Part shown: piece after piece, positions 42,001 to 55,789 of the stretch
Layout of the letters: every line of letters begins with the position of its first letter
Position numbering within the stretch: the stretch's first letter is position 1
Source: Acanthaster planci
Lineage: Eukaryota > Echinodermata > Asteroidea > Valvatida > Acanthasteridae
DNA: 64,000 nucleotides
Assembly: GCF_001949145.1 (NCBI RefSeq)
Contig: NW_019091632.1
Location: 124,001-188,000, forward strand
Direction: 5' to 3'
The notes under the pieces: model-generated
What the model saw: only the letters and a program-made list of their open reading frames with translations
Database searches by the model: none
What the model was told of the DNA's origin: nothing
Translations under genes and position numbers: made by a program

Positions 42001-45000
42001 AGCTATCATACTGCAGGTTACCAGTCAAATGGCACTCTGATGATTTTTGGCCCAGCGCATGAATTTGCTCCAGCAGTATCTGCTAAAGCTGTCTTCAGAT
42101 AGGGAATGATTCACGGATATGCATTACAGTGTTGTTTTCACATGGAATTCAAATTTTGGGCATGAACTGTGTAAGTGGTTTGCCTTTCACCAAATCTACA
42201 TAATCCAATTCACTGCTAAATTGCTCCCTGTTTTTTGAAGCATAATTTCAAGTTAATGTAGAAACTTGCGCGAACTGTTTTGGAATGGTTTACTGTACCG
42301 GTATCTTCTATCTGAAAGTGTCTTCAAGATGGTACCCCAATGTTCCAAGTGAATGGAGCAGACTTGTTTTATGAGGTTTTCTTGAATGATGGCAGAAATG
42401 TTGCAGTGGTCCAGTTTTAATGCTGATCGCACGTGATCTTTGTCTCAGCACACATACATGTATATAGTTTATTCAATTTCTCCCCAACCAGCTGGCAGTG
42501 TAATAACTCACACGGGGGCTGTCATCATGTGACCTTTCCAGATTACAATCTTGGGCCCACCCCTCCCTGGAATTGAATGATGTGATAACGGATGTGAATA
42601 TTGCAGTTGTGTCCCAAGCAAATAACGCGTGCAGTGAAGAAAGCTATGAGTGTACAATGTACGAGATGCATTGACCAAAATACATGTACAGCCAACCTGG
42701 CCGCCGTAGCAAATGTTGCGGAACGGGAGCAATGTGCCAGTCTTGTTTGACTTTGCCTTGTTTTGAGATACTTGTTGATATGCGCACTTACAGCTTTTCT
42801 TTGCTGGGTTTCATTTCCCAACACAAACTCTTGGAAGCAAGTTCCATTTGGACTAGAAACAGGACAGTATATTTCGAGTCGACTTATCCAACTTCTCGTA
42901 GGGCCTATTGGACAGAGACTAGCTGCCTATCAGTAGGTATCAGTAGGTCGGGTTAGCATCAAAATGTGTACAGCTAAATCTGATATAACATGTAAGCTAC
43001 AGGTTCTACATGTCGTTGTGATTCATAAAAAAAAAAGAGAAAATCTTGCAGGAGGTGGTAAAGACTTTTAAAATTTGACAAAGATCTACCAGTAGGCGTG
43101 GACATAGGAAGTACTGAAATGTGGCCTCCAGACTTACAGGGGCATTTATGGGTAGATTTACAATGCAGAAAGGTGATCAATGGGAAGTTTGTCTAGTACA
43201 GCATCCCACTTCAACTATAATATACGCACATGTAGATCAGCACAATTTGTGTACTTGTATGTATAGTAGACACACTCCTTGAGATCTTATACATGTATGT
43301 CTCAGGATATATTTCTGTTGGCACTCTTTAAGTTTTACTGGCAGCTGAACAGAACCACCTCAAGTCCCTTCCCCCCCAGCCCTGCACCAAAAATATGTCC
43401 ATGTACCGGTCCGTAGAACCTGCACTTTGCCCCCATCCCTCCCCCACAAAAAAAGTACTTGGTGCCCTGGTTTTGAATGCACGTAGAAGAGGGAAAAACA
43501 CTCAAATCAGGAATCTCATGTTGTCAAGCATATGGCTTCAGCTCCCTTTTCAATCTTTGGCGCCGGGAAAGCTTCAGCACCAACCAAAGATCAATATTTC
43601 ATTGCGGGGAAACTTGCTTCAGAAGGACAAAAAAAAAATGCATGGAATATTGCACCTTTATTCACCCCTGGAGCCTGCAGCTCTAAGAGCGGAGATACAG
43701 ACCTGGGATACAATCTCAGCATCTGTGGATTCAGAGTGAGGGAAAGGAAAAGTGACGTCAAGAAAATGGAAAAAACGCCCTCCTTTTGATTAAAAGAAGA
43801 TGGTGCCATAAATCAGTGATTGAAGCACCCAGGCCTGCCACAAATTTATTACATTTAATTTGGGGAAATAATTGGGATTGATGATGAAGAACGGGAGCCT
43901 TGCACGCAGGCATGCTCAACACCCAGACGTGCTCCCGACATCCTCGGAGGTGCATCTGCTGCGGGGAGTTCGGCCGAAAATGAAACAAGGCCGGGTAATG
44001 GAGATTCCTCCGAATTCCCTTTTGGCTTTGCGAGTTGGCCCGGAATATCCGGAGGCGGGCTCCCCTAGCGGCCTATCCAGGGCGAGGGGAGAGAGAGGCA
44101 TTGATTCGGCAAATAATATCTGTGTCGAGCGACCAGAGCCGGTGTCGTTCTAATTGTACACACGCTGATCCGCGCAGGGAGAAGTGTTTGTTTCTCTTGG
44201 CGTGAATGGGCTATACAGATTGGCACACTTCTAAGCTCCAGATTTGTGGTGCTCTACTCATGCAGTGTACTCACAAATTGGCAAGTTGGCTTTGCAGGTA
44301 GAATTTAGCAGTACATGTACATACACTGTACATGTCCTACTGCTGCACGATTAAATGGGCTACTTAAGTTACATGTACATGTACATTGCAATTACATCTT
44401 CACACATTCCAGTGAGATACACATGTGGGTCATTCCACGAAGTTCGGGCACAGTTTGTGACAGCGTCCCTTGTTACATCAGTGAAAATAAACATCTGTTT
44501 TCCCTTCATGTGGATTCTAAATTGACATGGTTCTAAATCTTGCCAGGTTCTTGTAGTGGTGTGCTTCATCTTTGCTGAATAATGTGAATTAATCTGTTGT
44601 AATGTGAAAATAAAGGGCAATAAAAGTTACCGATGTAACAAGGGACGCCGTCACAAACTGTGCCCGAACTTCATGGAATGACCCATACCGGTATGTCTTC
44701 AGGAAATGGGACATATTTGACTATTAAGGCATTCACATACTCTGTGATCAACTCTTGATTCATATTACATGTGTTTGTATAGCACAGTAGGTATGTTAAG
44801 TATTCCTTATAACTACCAATTACCAAGTGGTTTGTGACAAGGATGATGAAAAAATGATTGAAAACTCTTGACTGCACTGTTTCTTAAATAGGCATTGTGA
44901 CATTATGAAGAGACAACTAGTCTTCTGATATGAATCTTGAGATCCCAGGAGAGGAGGTCTCAAAATTAAACGAGAAATATTTTCAAGGAGATGGGAAAAG

Positions 45001-48000
45001 AAGCTAGAGATGCTAATAAATTTGACAAAGAGTAATTTGCACAAAAGTGACAGCAACCAAGCAGAGAAACAGATTTTTCTTTCCAGCTGTCCACCCAAGC
45101 CTCTATCAACCTCCATCCTGGATACGCAACTGTTCACACAAGTCTCTTTCCTGCGTCCTCTTTTCCTCACCTCGCTACCGAGAGCAAAAATTAAAAAACA
45201 CAGGGGTCACGCAAGATGTTGTATACGGTTGCCCCCTGGGACAGTTTAGTGGTGGAAAAGAGGTTGATTTGAGGAAGAAAACTAGGGCACCAAATAGATC
45301 ATCATGAAGCTCTCTAATATGTACAAAAAAGTGCAGCAAATACGAGGAGAAAAGAGAATCAGCATGAATTTTTTTTCCTCGTGGCTCATTGAGTTCTTGG
45401 CTTCAGATTGAGTTTCTGCTCCGTTGCTCGAGGGTTGAAAAGTAAATTACAATTGCCTCAGTCCACGAAAAGAATTTTAAAAGATTTATAAATCCATTCA
45501 GGGCACAAAACGCTGTTGTTTACATTTTGTTTGCTATTCCTTTTGTTTTGGATATTGGCTGTCACCCAAGTATTTTCTTTTTCCCTTTGCAATGTTGCAA
45601 GAAAAAACCTGCAACATCAGTTCTGCAGATGTATCTGAAAGTTCAAGTCCATGTCAAGTCCCATGATAACAGTACTGTACATAGATATCTGGTATACATG
45701 TTCGTGTAGAGTCGTTGTACATGGATATTTCATAAATGTACATCGTATATGTGCTCCTCTAATTGCTTAAGCCTGATGCATATCTTGCCAGCTGTTGATA
45801 TCCATTGCAGCAATGATTCAAATCTGTCCAAATACCTGGGGACTTCGTCAACCTTTTTTTTTTACCACACTTTGCGTGACCACACGCATATCGGGGAAGC
45901 ACTTGTAATAGAAAAATGTAAGGTGTCTCTCGCATGTCTCTAGACAGGGGAAAAAAATGGAGCCAGTCTGGTTTACAACTTGAAATGTTGATCTTTTGAT
46001 TGAGGAGAGCATCTGCGATTGTCAGTCATCAGTGCCGGCTTCACCGGCAATTAGCTCCCAACATTCAATCCATTCCCCAAGCCCAGAAGTTCAAGTTCCT
46101 CTGGACAAATCGCTGTCAATCATCCCCCCCCCTCGGAGTGTCGCGCACGGGCGGAACCGAAGCCAGTCTATCTTCAGTCAGTCCATTTACTTCAAACATT
46201 TACAGGCAGTTCATGCATTAAGGGGACCAGGGTAGAATGTCCGTATTTCTCCTGTCCTTGCTGTCCACTCATGTCTGTGAACTGTCCATGCACATGTACC
46301 CTGGTGCATGCTGCCGTGTCCGCACTGTGATCACTGAACCACAATTGAACCTTGCAACAGAGTTAAGCACTGGCTTTGTCATTCATTTTTCAGACATTCT
46401 GCCCAGAAGAGCAAGTGATATTGAAACAGAGAAACTTCAAGTTTTTTACATTCAGATGGAATGAAGCCCCATTCGTAGTTATTTCTTGCCTCACCCTTAC
46501 AGTCCTAAATCCTCCGATTTCAATATGATTTTACCAACACCCTAGGGGGTTAGATTAAAGAAGATCTCCACCTCTCTTGTGCTTCAGAAGTCTAATGAAA
46601 GATTTGAATGTTGAATACAAGTTACCAGTACATGGACTGTATATCTTATGGGAATTTTTTTTCTTGTTTTGGTATGGTATGATAGGTGTATGGTAGATTT
46701 GCATGTACCTTTACATGAATATAACAAGATAGTTTATCATTCCATTGTTCTTAGTGCGTTAAAGCTGTGCATTGTTGTATTTAGTCCAGGAAACCTGACT
46801 CAAAAGTACATGTATATAGGAACTTGAAATTCATTATTAATTATAAAGAGTCTGGAAATATGGTTTGCGGGAAAAACGTTGTGTAAATTATGTTCCACAT
46901 ACATGTATTGGGAGGAGATACATGGACATGTACATGTAATTACTGGACGCACCATGGTACCAATAAGTGAATTTTTTGTTTGAAATATTGAGACATGCAT
47001 GTATGTGGAAAGTGTGTCAAAATGTACATTTGTACGTTCCAGCCAGGATGCTCACGCCATCCTCAGGAGAGTGTGCCGGACTCAAGTGGAAAGCCTGATC
47101 ATGGGAAGACCCTTTATACATGTACATGTATGTAGACTTGTTTTGGGTTTTATGATATACCAGTATACTGGACACTGGGCAGTTTTCAAACTGTTTAATT
47201 CATCATTCTGGGTTGTCTAGAAGTTGAATGATACTCTTGGGAAGCTATGAAAACCGGCTGACTTGCTTTTGAGAAATCAAGCTTGTGGAAGTGAAAAAAG
47301 AATACATGACTTCTGTGGAACAAAGAAAGGAAAATTGTGTGTGTTTACACGTCATCCAGTGACAGTTGGTCAACGATTGAAATTATGGCCAAAAAAAAAA
47401 TCTAATCTCAAATTGTCCAAAAAACTGTTTGAAGACTATGTACATGTACATGTAGAAGTACATGTATGTTGCCATTACCTCCATAACAGGTTTGAAGAAA
47501 TCTGATGGGCTTTCCTTGATCACATCACAAATGCCATCTGAAATATTGCTTGATCTACTTGTACATGTAGTTGAACTGCCAGGCACCTTCGTGCACATAA
47601 GGGTACACCATTACATGTAGGGTACACATTTTTGCAAGGACGTAGGAGCCAGACAACACAGGGTCAGTCCCCTGTCAAAGAGGATACAGATCGTTAAGTT
47701 TGGTAATTGGAAAGGGACCAGCTTATAAATGACACCGGTTTGTGGAACGTACATATGACTGATATCCAAGACCTACTGTGGGCGGGGGAATTAGAGCTGT
47801 GGGGGAACCTACCGGAAGGGTCAAATTTGCTGCTGTCAGACTTGGCTAAGGTTCCTCTCAACAGCACACAAACTGTACAAGTGCTACCATGGACCAATTC
47901 TCTATGGTACTGCATGTACATAAGCATGTACCAAATGTAAAGTGGTGCGTACAGATGGGTGTACATTCATGCTTGCCTTTTTTTTTTTGACTCAACATTT

Positions 48001-50258
48001 ATTTTTTGTCCGTTTTGCAATGTATATATCAAGATATACCCAAGGTCAATAAATGAACGATTTATGACTACAAGAGGGAAAGTTAAATAAGACCATGAGA
48101 CCTTGAAATACAAGAGGACAAATACATGTACATGTACGTGTCCATGATGTGGTTAAATGCATACAAGTTCACATTGAAACAGTTGCGTGTGGATCCTTTC
48201 CAGGAAGGTCTTACGGAAAAGGGAACTCCAAAGTACATGTACATACTCGTCCACATACATGTACGCTATTTCATTTACACTGTATATATACCGGGTCGTA
48301 GTATTGATTCCTTTGCCATGTATGCAGCTGCAGAAAATGAGGGACTCATGATGAATACACATTGTGCACACAGCTTTACTTTTCACCTCTAAATTGAAAA
48401 ACGAAACAGATTTAAGAACCCATACTAGTACATGTGTATATATCCACAGGCCAAACCCAGCCAATCCATGGTTGTGTACTCTTTCAACCCACTGTAAAAT
48501 AATTTTTAATGGCTGTGATTAATCCTTAAAACAACCAAGACCCAATGAGAGCCCCTTCCCCTCCAATTGTTATGTTTTGTACAGATTTAGACTACACATT
48601 TTTCCCCCTTCTTCTGTACTGTACAAACATACGGTACATGGACATGTATGTGCATATTCCACTTCAACCTAGTTCTTTTGTGGAACACACATTGTGTGAC
48701 CAGACTTCCATGCTTGTTCACCGTGTGTACAAAAATCTAACCAAAGGAATTGGGGGGAATGAATTTGTTAGTTTAAACTAGGAATGCAGGTGTGCCTCTT
48801 TTCTCCATCTGCCAATTTCCGCATTGGCTACATGTACTTCCAGTGCATGCTGTGCTTGATTTCCTCTAAAAGCACAGTGTCTACAGAGAAACTTGTCTGC
48901 AACTTGGGGGACCTTGCTGTTTTCTGAGTTTCGTGCCTAACGAATGGTATATATGCACAGTGCCAGAGTTTGCATCGGCCCAGTTGAGCATTTCAAAGTG
49001 GCAGAGAGATCCAATATACACGTACACGAGGGCACATTTGTACATGCACCACGGCTTTGTGATAGTCAAATCCTTCCATTCCGTGCTTCCAAGCCGTGTC
49101 ATCTCCAATCCTCTTAGTATTCCAGGTCCCCTCTTCCCATTTCTCCCTACGTACTTCTCTCCAGTCTTGTGCGGCCTTTCCAAATCGGATTCCAAGGATT
49201 CAAATTTCCAAATAAAGAAGGGGACAGATAACGCTATGCTTTTCAGGGGATATGGATTTGGAAACACTCAGACTAAATTGACAAGACGATATTAGTTTGT
49301 GTAAAAGCCTAGCTGAGAAATGTCAGCTGACAAGTTTGAAAGAAAATTTTTGAGAGGGATGTAGCTTTGTTGGAAAAGTTCTAGATTCAGGAAAATTCAT
49401 GTTTGGTTTTGGGTGCGAATCCAGTCACTGCACATTGGCCTTCTTAATGTACTTTTACATTTGCATGTGTACATGTAAAGTCACCAATAATAGGCTTGCC
49501 AATAAAAGAGGAATCATTGATAAATTTTTACAAATCATTCAGGAAACTTGTTTCTTCAATAGGCCAAGGAGAGACATTCCCACCCCTAAAGTCATGCATC
49601 CTTGTTGGTAAATGCTGGGGGGGTCATATATGTACATACCAGTACTTATAGGTGGGATTTTTGTAAGCGTACATTATGAGTCAAAAAGAAGCCAATATGG
49701 GCAATTCGCAATATAGTGCATCATCTGGACGTTTGTCAGGGAAGAAGATATATGTATTTCGAGGAGCAGTTTTAAGTAATCCGTTCTTTTTTTCCCATTG
49801 CATGGAATGTCCCAATCGATCAAAAGTTTCCCCATGTTGTCTGCCAACAGACATGTACATGTACGCTCTAATGCAAATTGTGGCAAGGCAGTCATGCTGT
49901 TGTCGTCCGTGAAGTTAAACAATGGCCTCTCCATGGCAACCTCATGGTGGAGTACTACATGTGTATATAGTGAATCACCCCAATACTACTAAACACACTG
50001 TAAATTCAAGGGAATACTTCGTCAGATTTCCATTTGAGGGAGGGGGTGCCAAGTACGGGTAGAAGCTAGGATCCTGAATGAACTGAATGAAATGCCAGTT
50101 GGATAAAATTTTGAAAAAAAAATTTGCCAGCCTTGCTAGAGGAAAACATGTCGTGAATAAACCTGATGCTAAAAGACCTGTTCTGGATGTGTTGTTCACA
50201 GGTGCTATTGACGGGCGGAGTTGGTCTGATTGCCTGGAAGCAGCCGTCCTCCTTAGCC
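29802..50258 (+). CDS. ENTREP/FAM189 family tetraspan membrane protein, first two coding exons
   Basis: Two exons, 29802-30029 and 50202-50258, both phase 0 at the junction, encode the N-terminus: a basic cytoplasmic segment (VVLRRLAVRPKPRK), a first helix (about residues 35-57, LIFGVSQMILGLAIVAISFT), then a short loop with RNACPYWAGFS joined to VLLTGGVGLIAWKQPSSLA. The pattern (R/K)-x-(S/A)-C-P-x-W-A-G-F-S followed by a G-rich second helix and W-K-(R/Q)-P is diagnostic of ENTREP1-3 (formerly FAM189A2, A1, B), a four-helix family. In mammals ENTREP1 is an endosomal protein that recruits and activates the ubiquitin ligase ITCH and promotes receptor internalisation. Helices 3 and 4 and the PPxY-bearing tail would lie beyond the window. 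The junction was recognised from protein pattern and splice consensus without transcript data. Confidence 0.82.
35950..35969. promoter_or_regulatory. inverted pair of TAATCC homeodomain-type sites
   Basis: GGATTATCGGGAGGTAATCC: two TAATCC motifs in inverted orientation, 8 bases apart, inside a GC-richer patch of the intron. K50 homeodomain proteins (Otx, Goosecoid, Pitx) bind TAATCC. A chance occurrence in 20 kb is quite possible. Confidence 0.25.
37914..37936 (+). repeat. (GA)n microsatellite
   Basis: CAGAGAGAGAGAGAGGGAGAGA, a short dinucleotide repeat in ENTREP intron 1. Confidence 0.8.
44426..44685. mobile_element. MITE with 57-bp terminal inverted repeats
   Basis: The left terminus (44426-44482) begins TGGGTCATTCCACGAAGTTC and is matched by the reverse complement of 44629-44685 over 57 positions with three mismatches. 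The unit is 260 bp; the 146-bp centre is AT-rich with no open frame. No target-site duplication is visible, so I cannot assign a superfamily. The near identity of the arms suggests relatively recent activity. Confidence 0.85.
50202..50258 (+). CDS. ENTREP exon 2, 57-bp micro-exon
   Basis: AG at 50200-50201 and GTGAGT at 50259 bound exactly 19 codons, phase 0 at both ends: VLLTGGVGLIAWKQPSSLA. It contributes the second hydrophobic helix and the W-K-x-P turn. It directly continues the C-P-x-W-A-G-F-S end of exon 1, as in vertebrate ENTREP proteins. It is too short for open-frame searches and was recognised from the protein pattern. Confidence 0.82.
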
Positions 50259-53200
50259 GTGAGTAGACCTTGTAATTAAAGAACCGTCTTGCTCGTCATC
50301 AGTGCCTGATGATGAATGGGCCAGCAGGCCTCTGCCTTAATTAGGTCTGCAGATAGGCTTTCCTGTTCGCGAAAAGGAGGGAAGACTATCTTGGTCACTA
50401 TCATTGCTGATATGAATAAGTAGTATGTGGTTTAAATGAAATTAATTGGCTTGAAAGTATAAAAGGGAGAGAGGGACAAACTCAGTGTATGTCTTGAATT
50501 AGAGTTCCACTGGCGCTTACCAACTGGTCTACTGTTCCAAGTCTAGGTTCTGGTTGCAAAACTGCCAGTGTGTATTTGTAAGTATACACGTGGGTCTTTG
50601 AGGTGGAAATGTTTGTCTGATACGTGCAAATACACGTTCATACCGCCTTGAATTTACCGGTACTCTCAAGATGTTTCAGAACATGTTTTCTCTGCGTTTG
50701 TGGGCAGGCCTTCACCACGTCAATTGGAAGAATGAATTTGATAAGAATACAGGGACTGGAGTCTGGAGGAGAGAGAATTCTCCCCCTAAACATTTATGGT
50801 GCCCACGGTTTCAACACATGTTGAACGCACACAGCTGCAGTTTGTACCAGGTACACTTGTCGATTCCTTCCACACATTTGTTGAGGTATGAGGACCATTT
50901 GAATCCAACCAAGATGCTCTGATCATTTGATAGAAAATCTCTACTGCTGGAGATATTCAATGGCGGTGAGGTTTGGATCATGTTTTTTTTTTTTGCATTC
51001 TAGACTGAAATATTGGTCGGCATCGGCTAAGTATGTGCAAAACCAGCAAAGTAACTGGGCATAGAGAGTGTAATGAAATAACGTAATATATATGGCATAT
51101 TGAGGCCTTTAAAAATTTACCAGGAAAAAGAACTGGCGGACAGGGCCGAGTCATCAAAAATTCAATTATGAACCCTTCATTACGCCCCCCCCGTGCACTG
51201 TCTTGTTTTGTTTTCCCAGCCACGAACAGCTGCGTTAGCCATTTGGAAAAATATTGAGAGCGTGCCTTACCTGGTCACTGGCAGCTAGATTGAGGGAAGA
51301 AAAAAAAAAAACTGGAGCGGGCAAATCTCGGGAGGATTCAGGACCCTGCCGACTTGTCCGCCGGACACCATTGAGTTTCAGTCGCGCTTTCCACTCCCTC
51401 CCCCCCTTTTTTTAGCACGCGACCAGCGCACCGTTGACAGAGTTTTGGAGATGGTTGGAATTGTTTTTCTCTCCTTGAAAGATCCCAACCATCTCGCGGG
51501 AACCAGACAGTTCCTTGGAGCTGTCGTCCAGGAGATGAGGAGTGGACGGTGTTCTTTCTTTTTTTCTCTTCCTGTCTTCCGCTATTTCTTTGCGAGGTTG
51601 TTGCGGCGGCATCTTGAGAATTTCACCTTCTGTCTGGAGGGGGACCTGGGGGCATTACTTATCCTTAATAGCAGTTGTCATTAACATGTCAGACGGACAA
51701 TAAACCCACACCAATTTTCTATCACACATCATAATCGTCATCGAATGTATCATTTTCAGTCAGCATGCTCATAAGATACATACATGTATGGGAACTTTGC
51801 TACTTTGCAACTTTATGGTCCCAAATGAACCGCTCGTGGTGTACGGTAAGGTGGCATGTTGTTCCCTGCTTAGCTTGGTCTTTGGCAAATGTGTCGGGGA
51901 TTTTTGTTTTTAGTAAGCAGGTTTATCTATCTCGCATGAAGTCTAGCTGCTGTACAGGTACATGTACCCCCCTTGCACTTCATTGGTGTACTGTAACTTG
52001 CTTGCGTGAATGCTATAATGTGCACACTGAATGGACATGTACACATGTTCCCAAGCAAAATGGACCGAGATGCATACCGGTATGCATGTGCATATAGTAC
52101 TGTACACGATAGTGGATCTGTGGGCCTGTTACCTCCTACCGATAATTTGTGGATATGGTACTGGGCTAGGATTGGCTAGGGATAAGAAGTAGTTATATGT
52201 TTACATTCTTCCATCCCTTCTCCACCCCCTGCAACAAAATAAGACAAGTGGGTAGTCTGCATGTTTGTGCTGTTCCATCCATTCTGGCATTTCTGCCCAG
52301 GGTGCATTGCCAGTGAATAGACATGGTTCCTCACTGCTGGAACCTTGCGCACTGGGTGACATTTCATATACATATACACATACATGTACATGTAAGAATA
52401 TGCAAGGGTACAAAAACAACTGGTTACAGGAGAGTACCAGTGTCACCAATTATAAACATCCTTGTTTTGGGGGGTGGGACCAATTGTGATGAGGTTTTCT
52501 TTCTTTGAGTTGTAAGGCTGAGAATGTGTTATCTCCAAGGGGGTTGATGTACATGTACTCTGTCGTTGCACACCTTCCCTCCTTGAAAGAAACTGCCAAC
52601 ATTCCGCGCGGACGGACTGTTGCAGTTGTTTTGGAGAAACCGGCTGTACTTGTGTAATGAGAGGTGAATAAGTGAATGTCAATCCCTCAGGAAATCCGCT
52701 ACACAGAGGATGGGCAATCATTTAACTACTTGCACCTGCAGCCAGGGTTGCGGTAACTACTCTAACATTAATGAGTCCCTCGCTCGGAACTTCAATCAAG
52801 ATGTCACAGAGGTCCAGACAGTAGCATTGCCCCATACAGCTGTTTTGCCCGTCAACTCCAGGATGTCAAGTTCTCCAGCGCTGAACCACGGCGGTCGTTC
52901 TGTAAGAAAGAGATACTTTTATCATTCAGTTGTCAAACCCCTAATGAGCAAGTTGGCAATACCGCTCATGTGTTTAATGGCTGTTAATAAATCCAGCATC
53001 GGAGGTTCAGCCTCCTGTGTGTCTACATTCGCATTCAGCGCCGACAGTAAATGAGAAGAGAACAGAGTCGGGGATGTAAAAGGAGCGTCGGCTGTCGGCC
53101 CGCGATCGCTCTTTGCTTGCTCGCTGGCGAGGCAAGCTGCATGCAGATGGGTGAAGATGTCCACGATGATGAACGTCTTGTGGATGTTGCATCCCTTTGC

Positions 53201-55789
53201 AGTGAGGCAGAAATAACAGATGGTTATCGGACTGTTTGTTCTCATTGCCCCATGCGCATGCTTCCTCTGGGCACGGAGCTTCGGACACCGTGCCAACGAG
53301 GGCCTTTTACCTGTACTGTGAACCTTTTGCTCAGAGGAAAGATTTGAGGTACATTTACAAATACATCACCTCATGGGGAACCCTCCATCAAGTCCGTGTA
53401 GAAAATTTGACTCGGTAACTTGAATGCACAGTACATGTAGATGTACATGTACGTGTATGTAGCATCCAAATGTACCATTTCCATGTAAAGTTAATAAGCT
53501 TTAAATTTTGCCCCCTGCACTTTGCTTAATTGAGCGGGGGAGAGGAGGGGGGGAGAAGACAGGTGAGAATATTTGTCCACTGAGCACTTCCCGAACCAAG
53601 AAATTAACTCCCTCCGCAATATCACCTGAGATAGCTGGAATCCCGTAGAACTTGATAAATGGAAAGGTACTCAGATCACTTTCCGCTGCGCCTCAAAAAA
53701 GGGATGTACATTGTACAATTGCAAAGAAATTTCCGGACCAGAAGTGGAGCAAGATCCCCTGGAGGGCTAATTTTGTTGTCCATTGTTACGTGGTTGTCAG
53801 GCCTCCCCCCTCCTAGTATTACAAATTGCTGCACTAGTAACCTAATTGGGGGGCAAGGAAGGGCAATTTGAAGAAAAAAGGGAAAGAAAGAAAAAAGCAG
53901 GGGCAAAAAAATGGAACGTGAATGGCATCCCATGCTCCTCATTCTTTGATCGGCTGTGCGGGCAATTTTGTTCACCCTGACCTGTTGCTGAGGGGCTGGT
54001 GATTCAGGCATGGTCTAGCTTTCCTGCGTACGTGTGCACACAGTATTTTCCCGTTTCGCCGGGGAAGACTGCACTTTCTTCCCCGTGGTCGGCCCGCGTA
54101 TGTGTGTGTGCTCTTCACCTGAAGGAGGGATGCGTGACTCTGGTATAAAAGAGGGGGGGGTTGTAGTAGCTGGTGATGAAGAATTGAACTGTCATCACTT
54201 TTTTTCCAACAAAAGACTTGAGTGGTGGACCAGCTGCATGTACATGTGGGGGTTTTGTTGGAAGGTTTTTGTGGGAGGAGGGTGAGTGGAATTATAAATG
54301 CTCCGTTGATTTTGTGGCCGGAGGGGCCAGAGTTCGGCTGAGCGTGACAGGGCAGGTTGCAGGTGGTAATGAGAGTTGATGGGCAATTGATGGAAAGTGC
54401 CCTCCAGGCTGGCGGCCAAAAGATCTACCACATGTACATGTACAACCACACATATAGTGAATTATAGGATCAATATTTAAGTTCTCTTTGTTGAAAGCCT
54501 GAATATTCTGTGTAGAGAACAATTCTCCCCCCTTTCCCTTTATTAAAGTTTTATACAATGGGCTCTTGTGACAAGGACTTGATGCAGTGCCAATTTCACG
54601 ATTCTATAGATATGGTTGGGGCAAAGAAATAGTGAATGGGCATGAGAAATTGCTTAAAATTGAGTACGGTGCTCTATGGAGAATGAGTTTCAAAGAATAG
54701 GGTGTATGCATGTATGTACATGTACATGCATGGCAGAAAAAAATTGTACCTCGTACAGAGATACGGGTACCGGGGACATGTGATGTGATGTTTTTTTCTT
54801 TCTTTTTTTCCAGACCTCTCCATAATGAGCTTGAGGTACCGTACCTTTTGTCTAATTGGCTCGCCCATGTGGAGTCATTCGTGACCCCACTGGCAGTAAT
54901 TAAACAAGTTGTCACACACCCTGGGTGCAATGTGATTGATACCAAGGAAACAGCATCTTTCTCCATGGACATGTGTTCTTGTGGGACAAGGCTTTGCAAA
55001 ATTATCCCCAGGTGTTACCAGTCAAATGAATGGCATCCAAGACCTTATATTATATACCTGTCTTCAGAAGAGCTGGCACATTTTAACATACATGTACGCA
55101 GCAACGAGTTATTGTTACAAATGTAGGGTGAAGCAGTGTGCCTGCAGAGAGGTTCATTTACACGTCATGCGCCGCACCCATGACCAATTTTGACGGGAAT
55201 GTATGATCATGTACATGTATGTGCCCGTACCGTACCGTGGACATTACTGATGGTTCAAGGGTAGTAATACCCTTGCGGGGGGGCGGTGGGTTTATGAACT
55301 ACCGGTAAATTAATAGCAATTTCTTGGAAGCAAGACTACTACTGTAGTACGCAGCCTGTGCAGATGCTACATGTAAGTTGAAACAGTTGCCCTACAGCCT
55401 GTCTCCTCTCTGCAGGTGAGGGTAGAACTTCAGCACAGAACAGATTATGAAAGTTTAATACATTGCCACGGGGGCCGACAAGTATCCGTGTATTCATGCC
55501 TGAAAGTGTATTTTGATCTTTTGAAATATACGCATACCTACCGAACTTGTGCAAAAACCATTCATGTACATGTATGTCAAACCCCAACAGAATTTTTTAT
55601 GATCCAACAGTCTCGGGAAGTAAGGATCTATGATTCTTTTATTGATAAAGAATGGCCCAAAATACCAGGTATTTGTTTTAGGAATCTTGTCTTTATGGTG
55701 TTTTTGTACATATTTACTAACACGGTCGCGTGTGAAACGATGTTTTCAAAAGGCTCCCATTTCAACATGAATCACTTATTTCATTTTAT

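Larger units (their letters stand above)
30030..50201 (+). other. ENTREP intron 1, 20.2 kb
   Basis: Donor GTGAGT, acceptor TTGTTCACAG. No coding exon was recognised. It is AT-rich and crowded with ACATGTAC/TACATGTA palindromes, singly or as short runs (for example 31655-31745, 39950-40000, 44310-44390, 47440-47465), many more than in 1-30 kb. It contains an inverted-repeat MITE (44426-44685), a short GA repeat (37914-37936) and locally GC-richer patches near 35700-36000, 36650-36800, 43870-44150 and 46000-46160, which may be regulatory DNA. ATGAATGAATGAATGA at 32179 is a small tetramer repeat. Confidence 0.75.

Noticed and set aside
43872-44153. 93-codon open frame in a GC-rich patch
   Set aside because: No recognisable domain, no convincing splice sites, and no join to ENTREP exons in phase.
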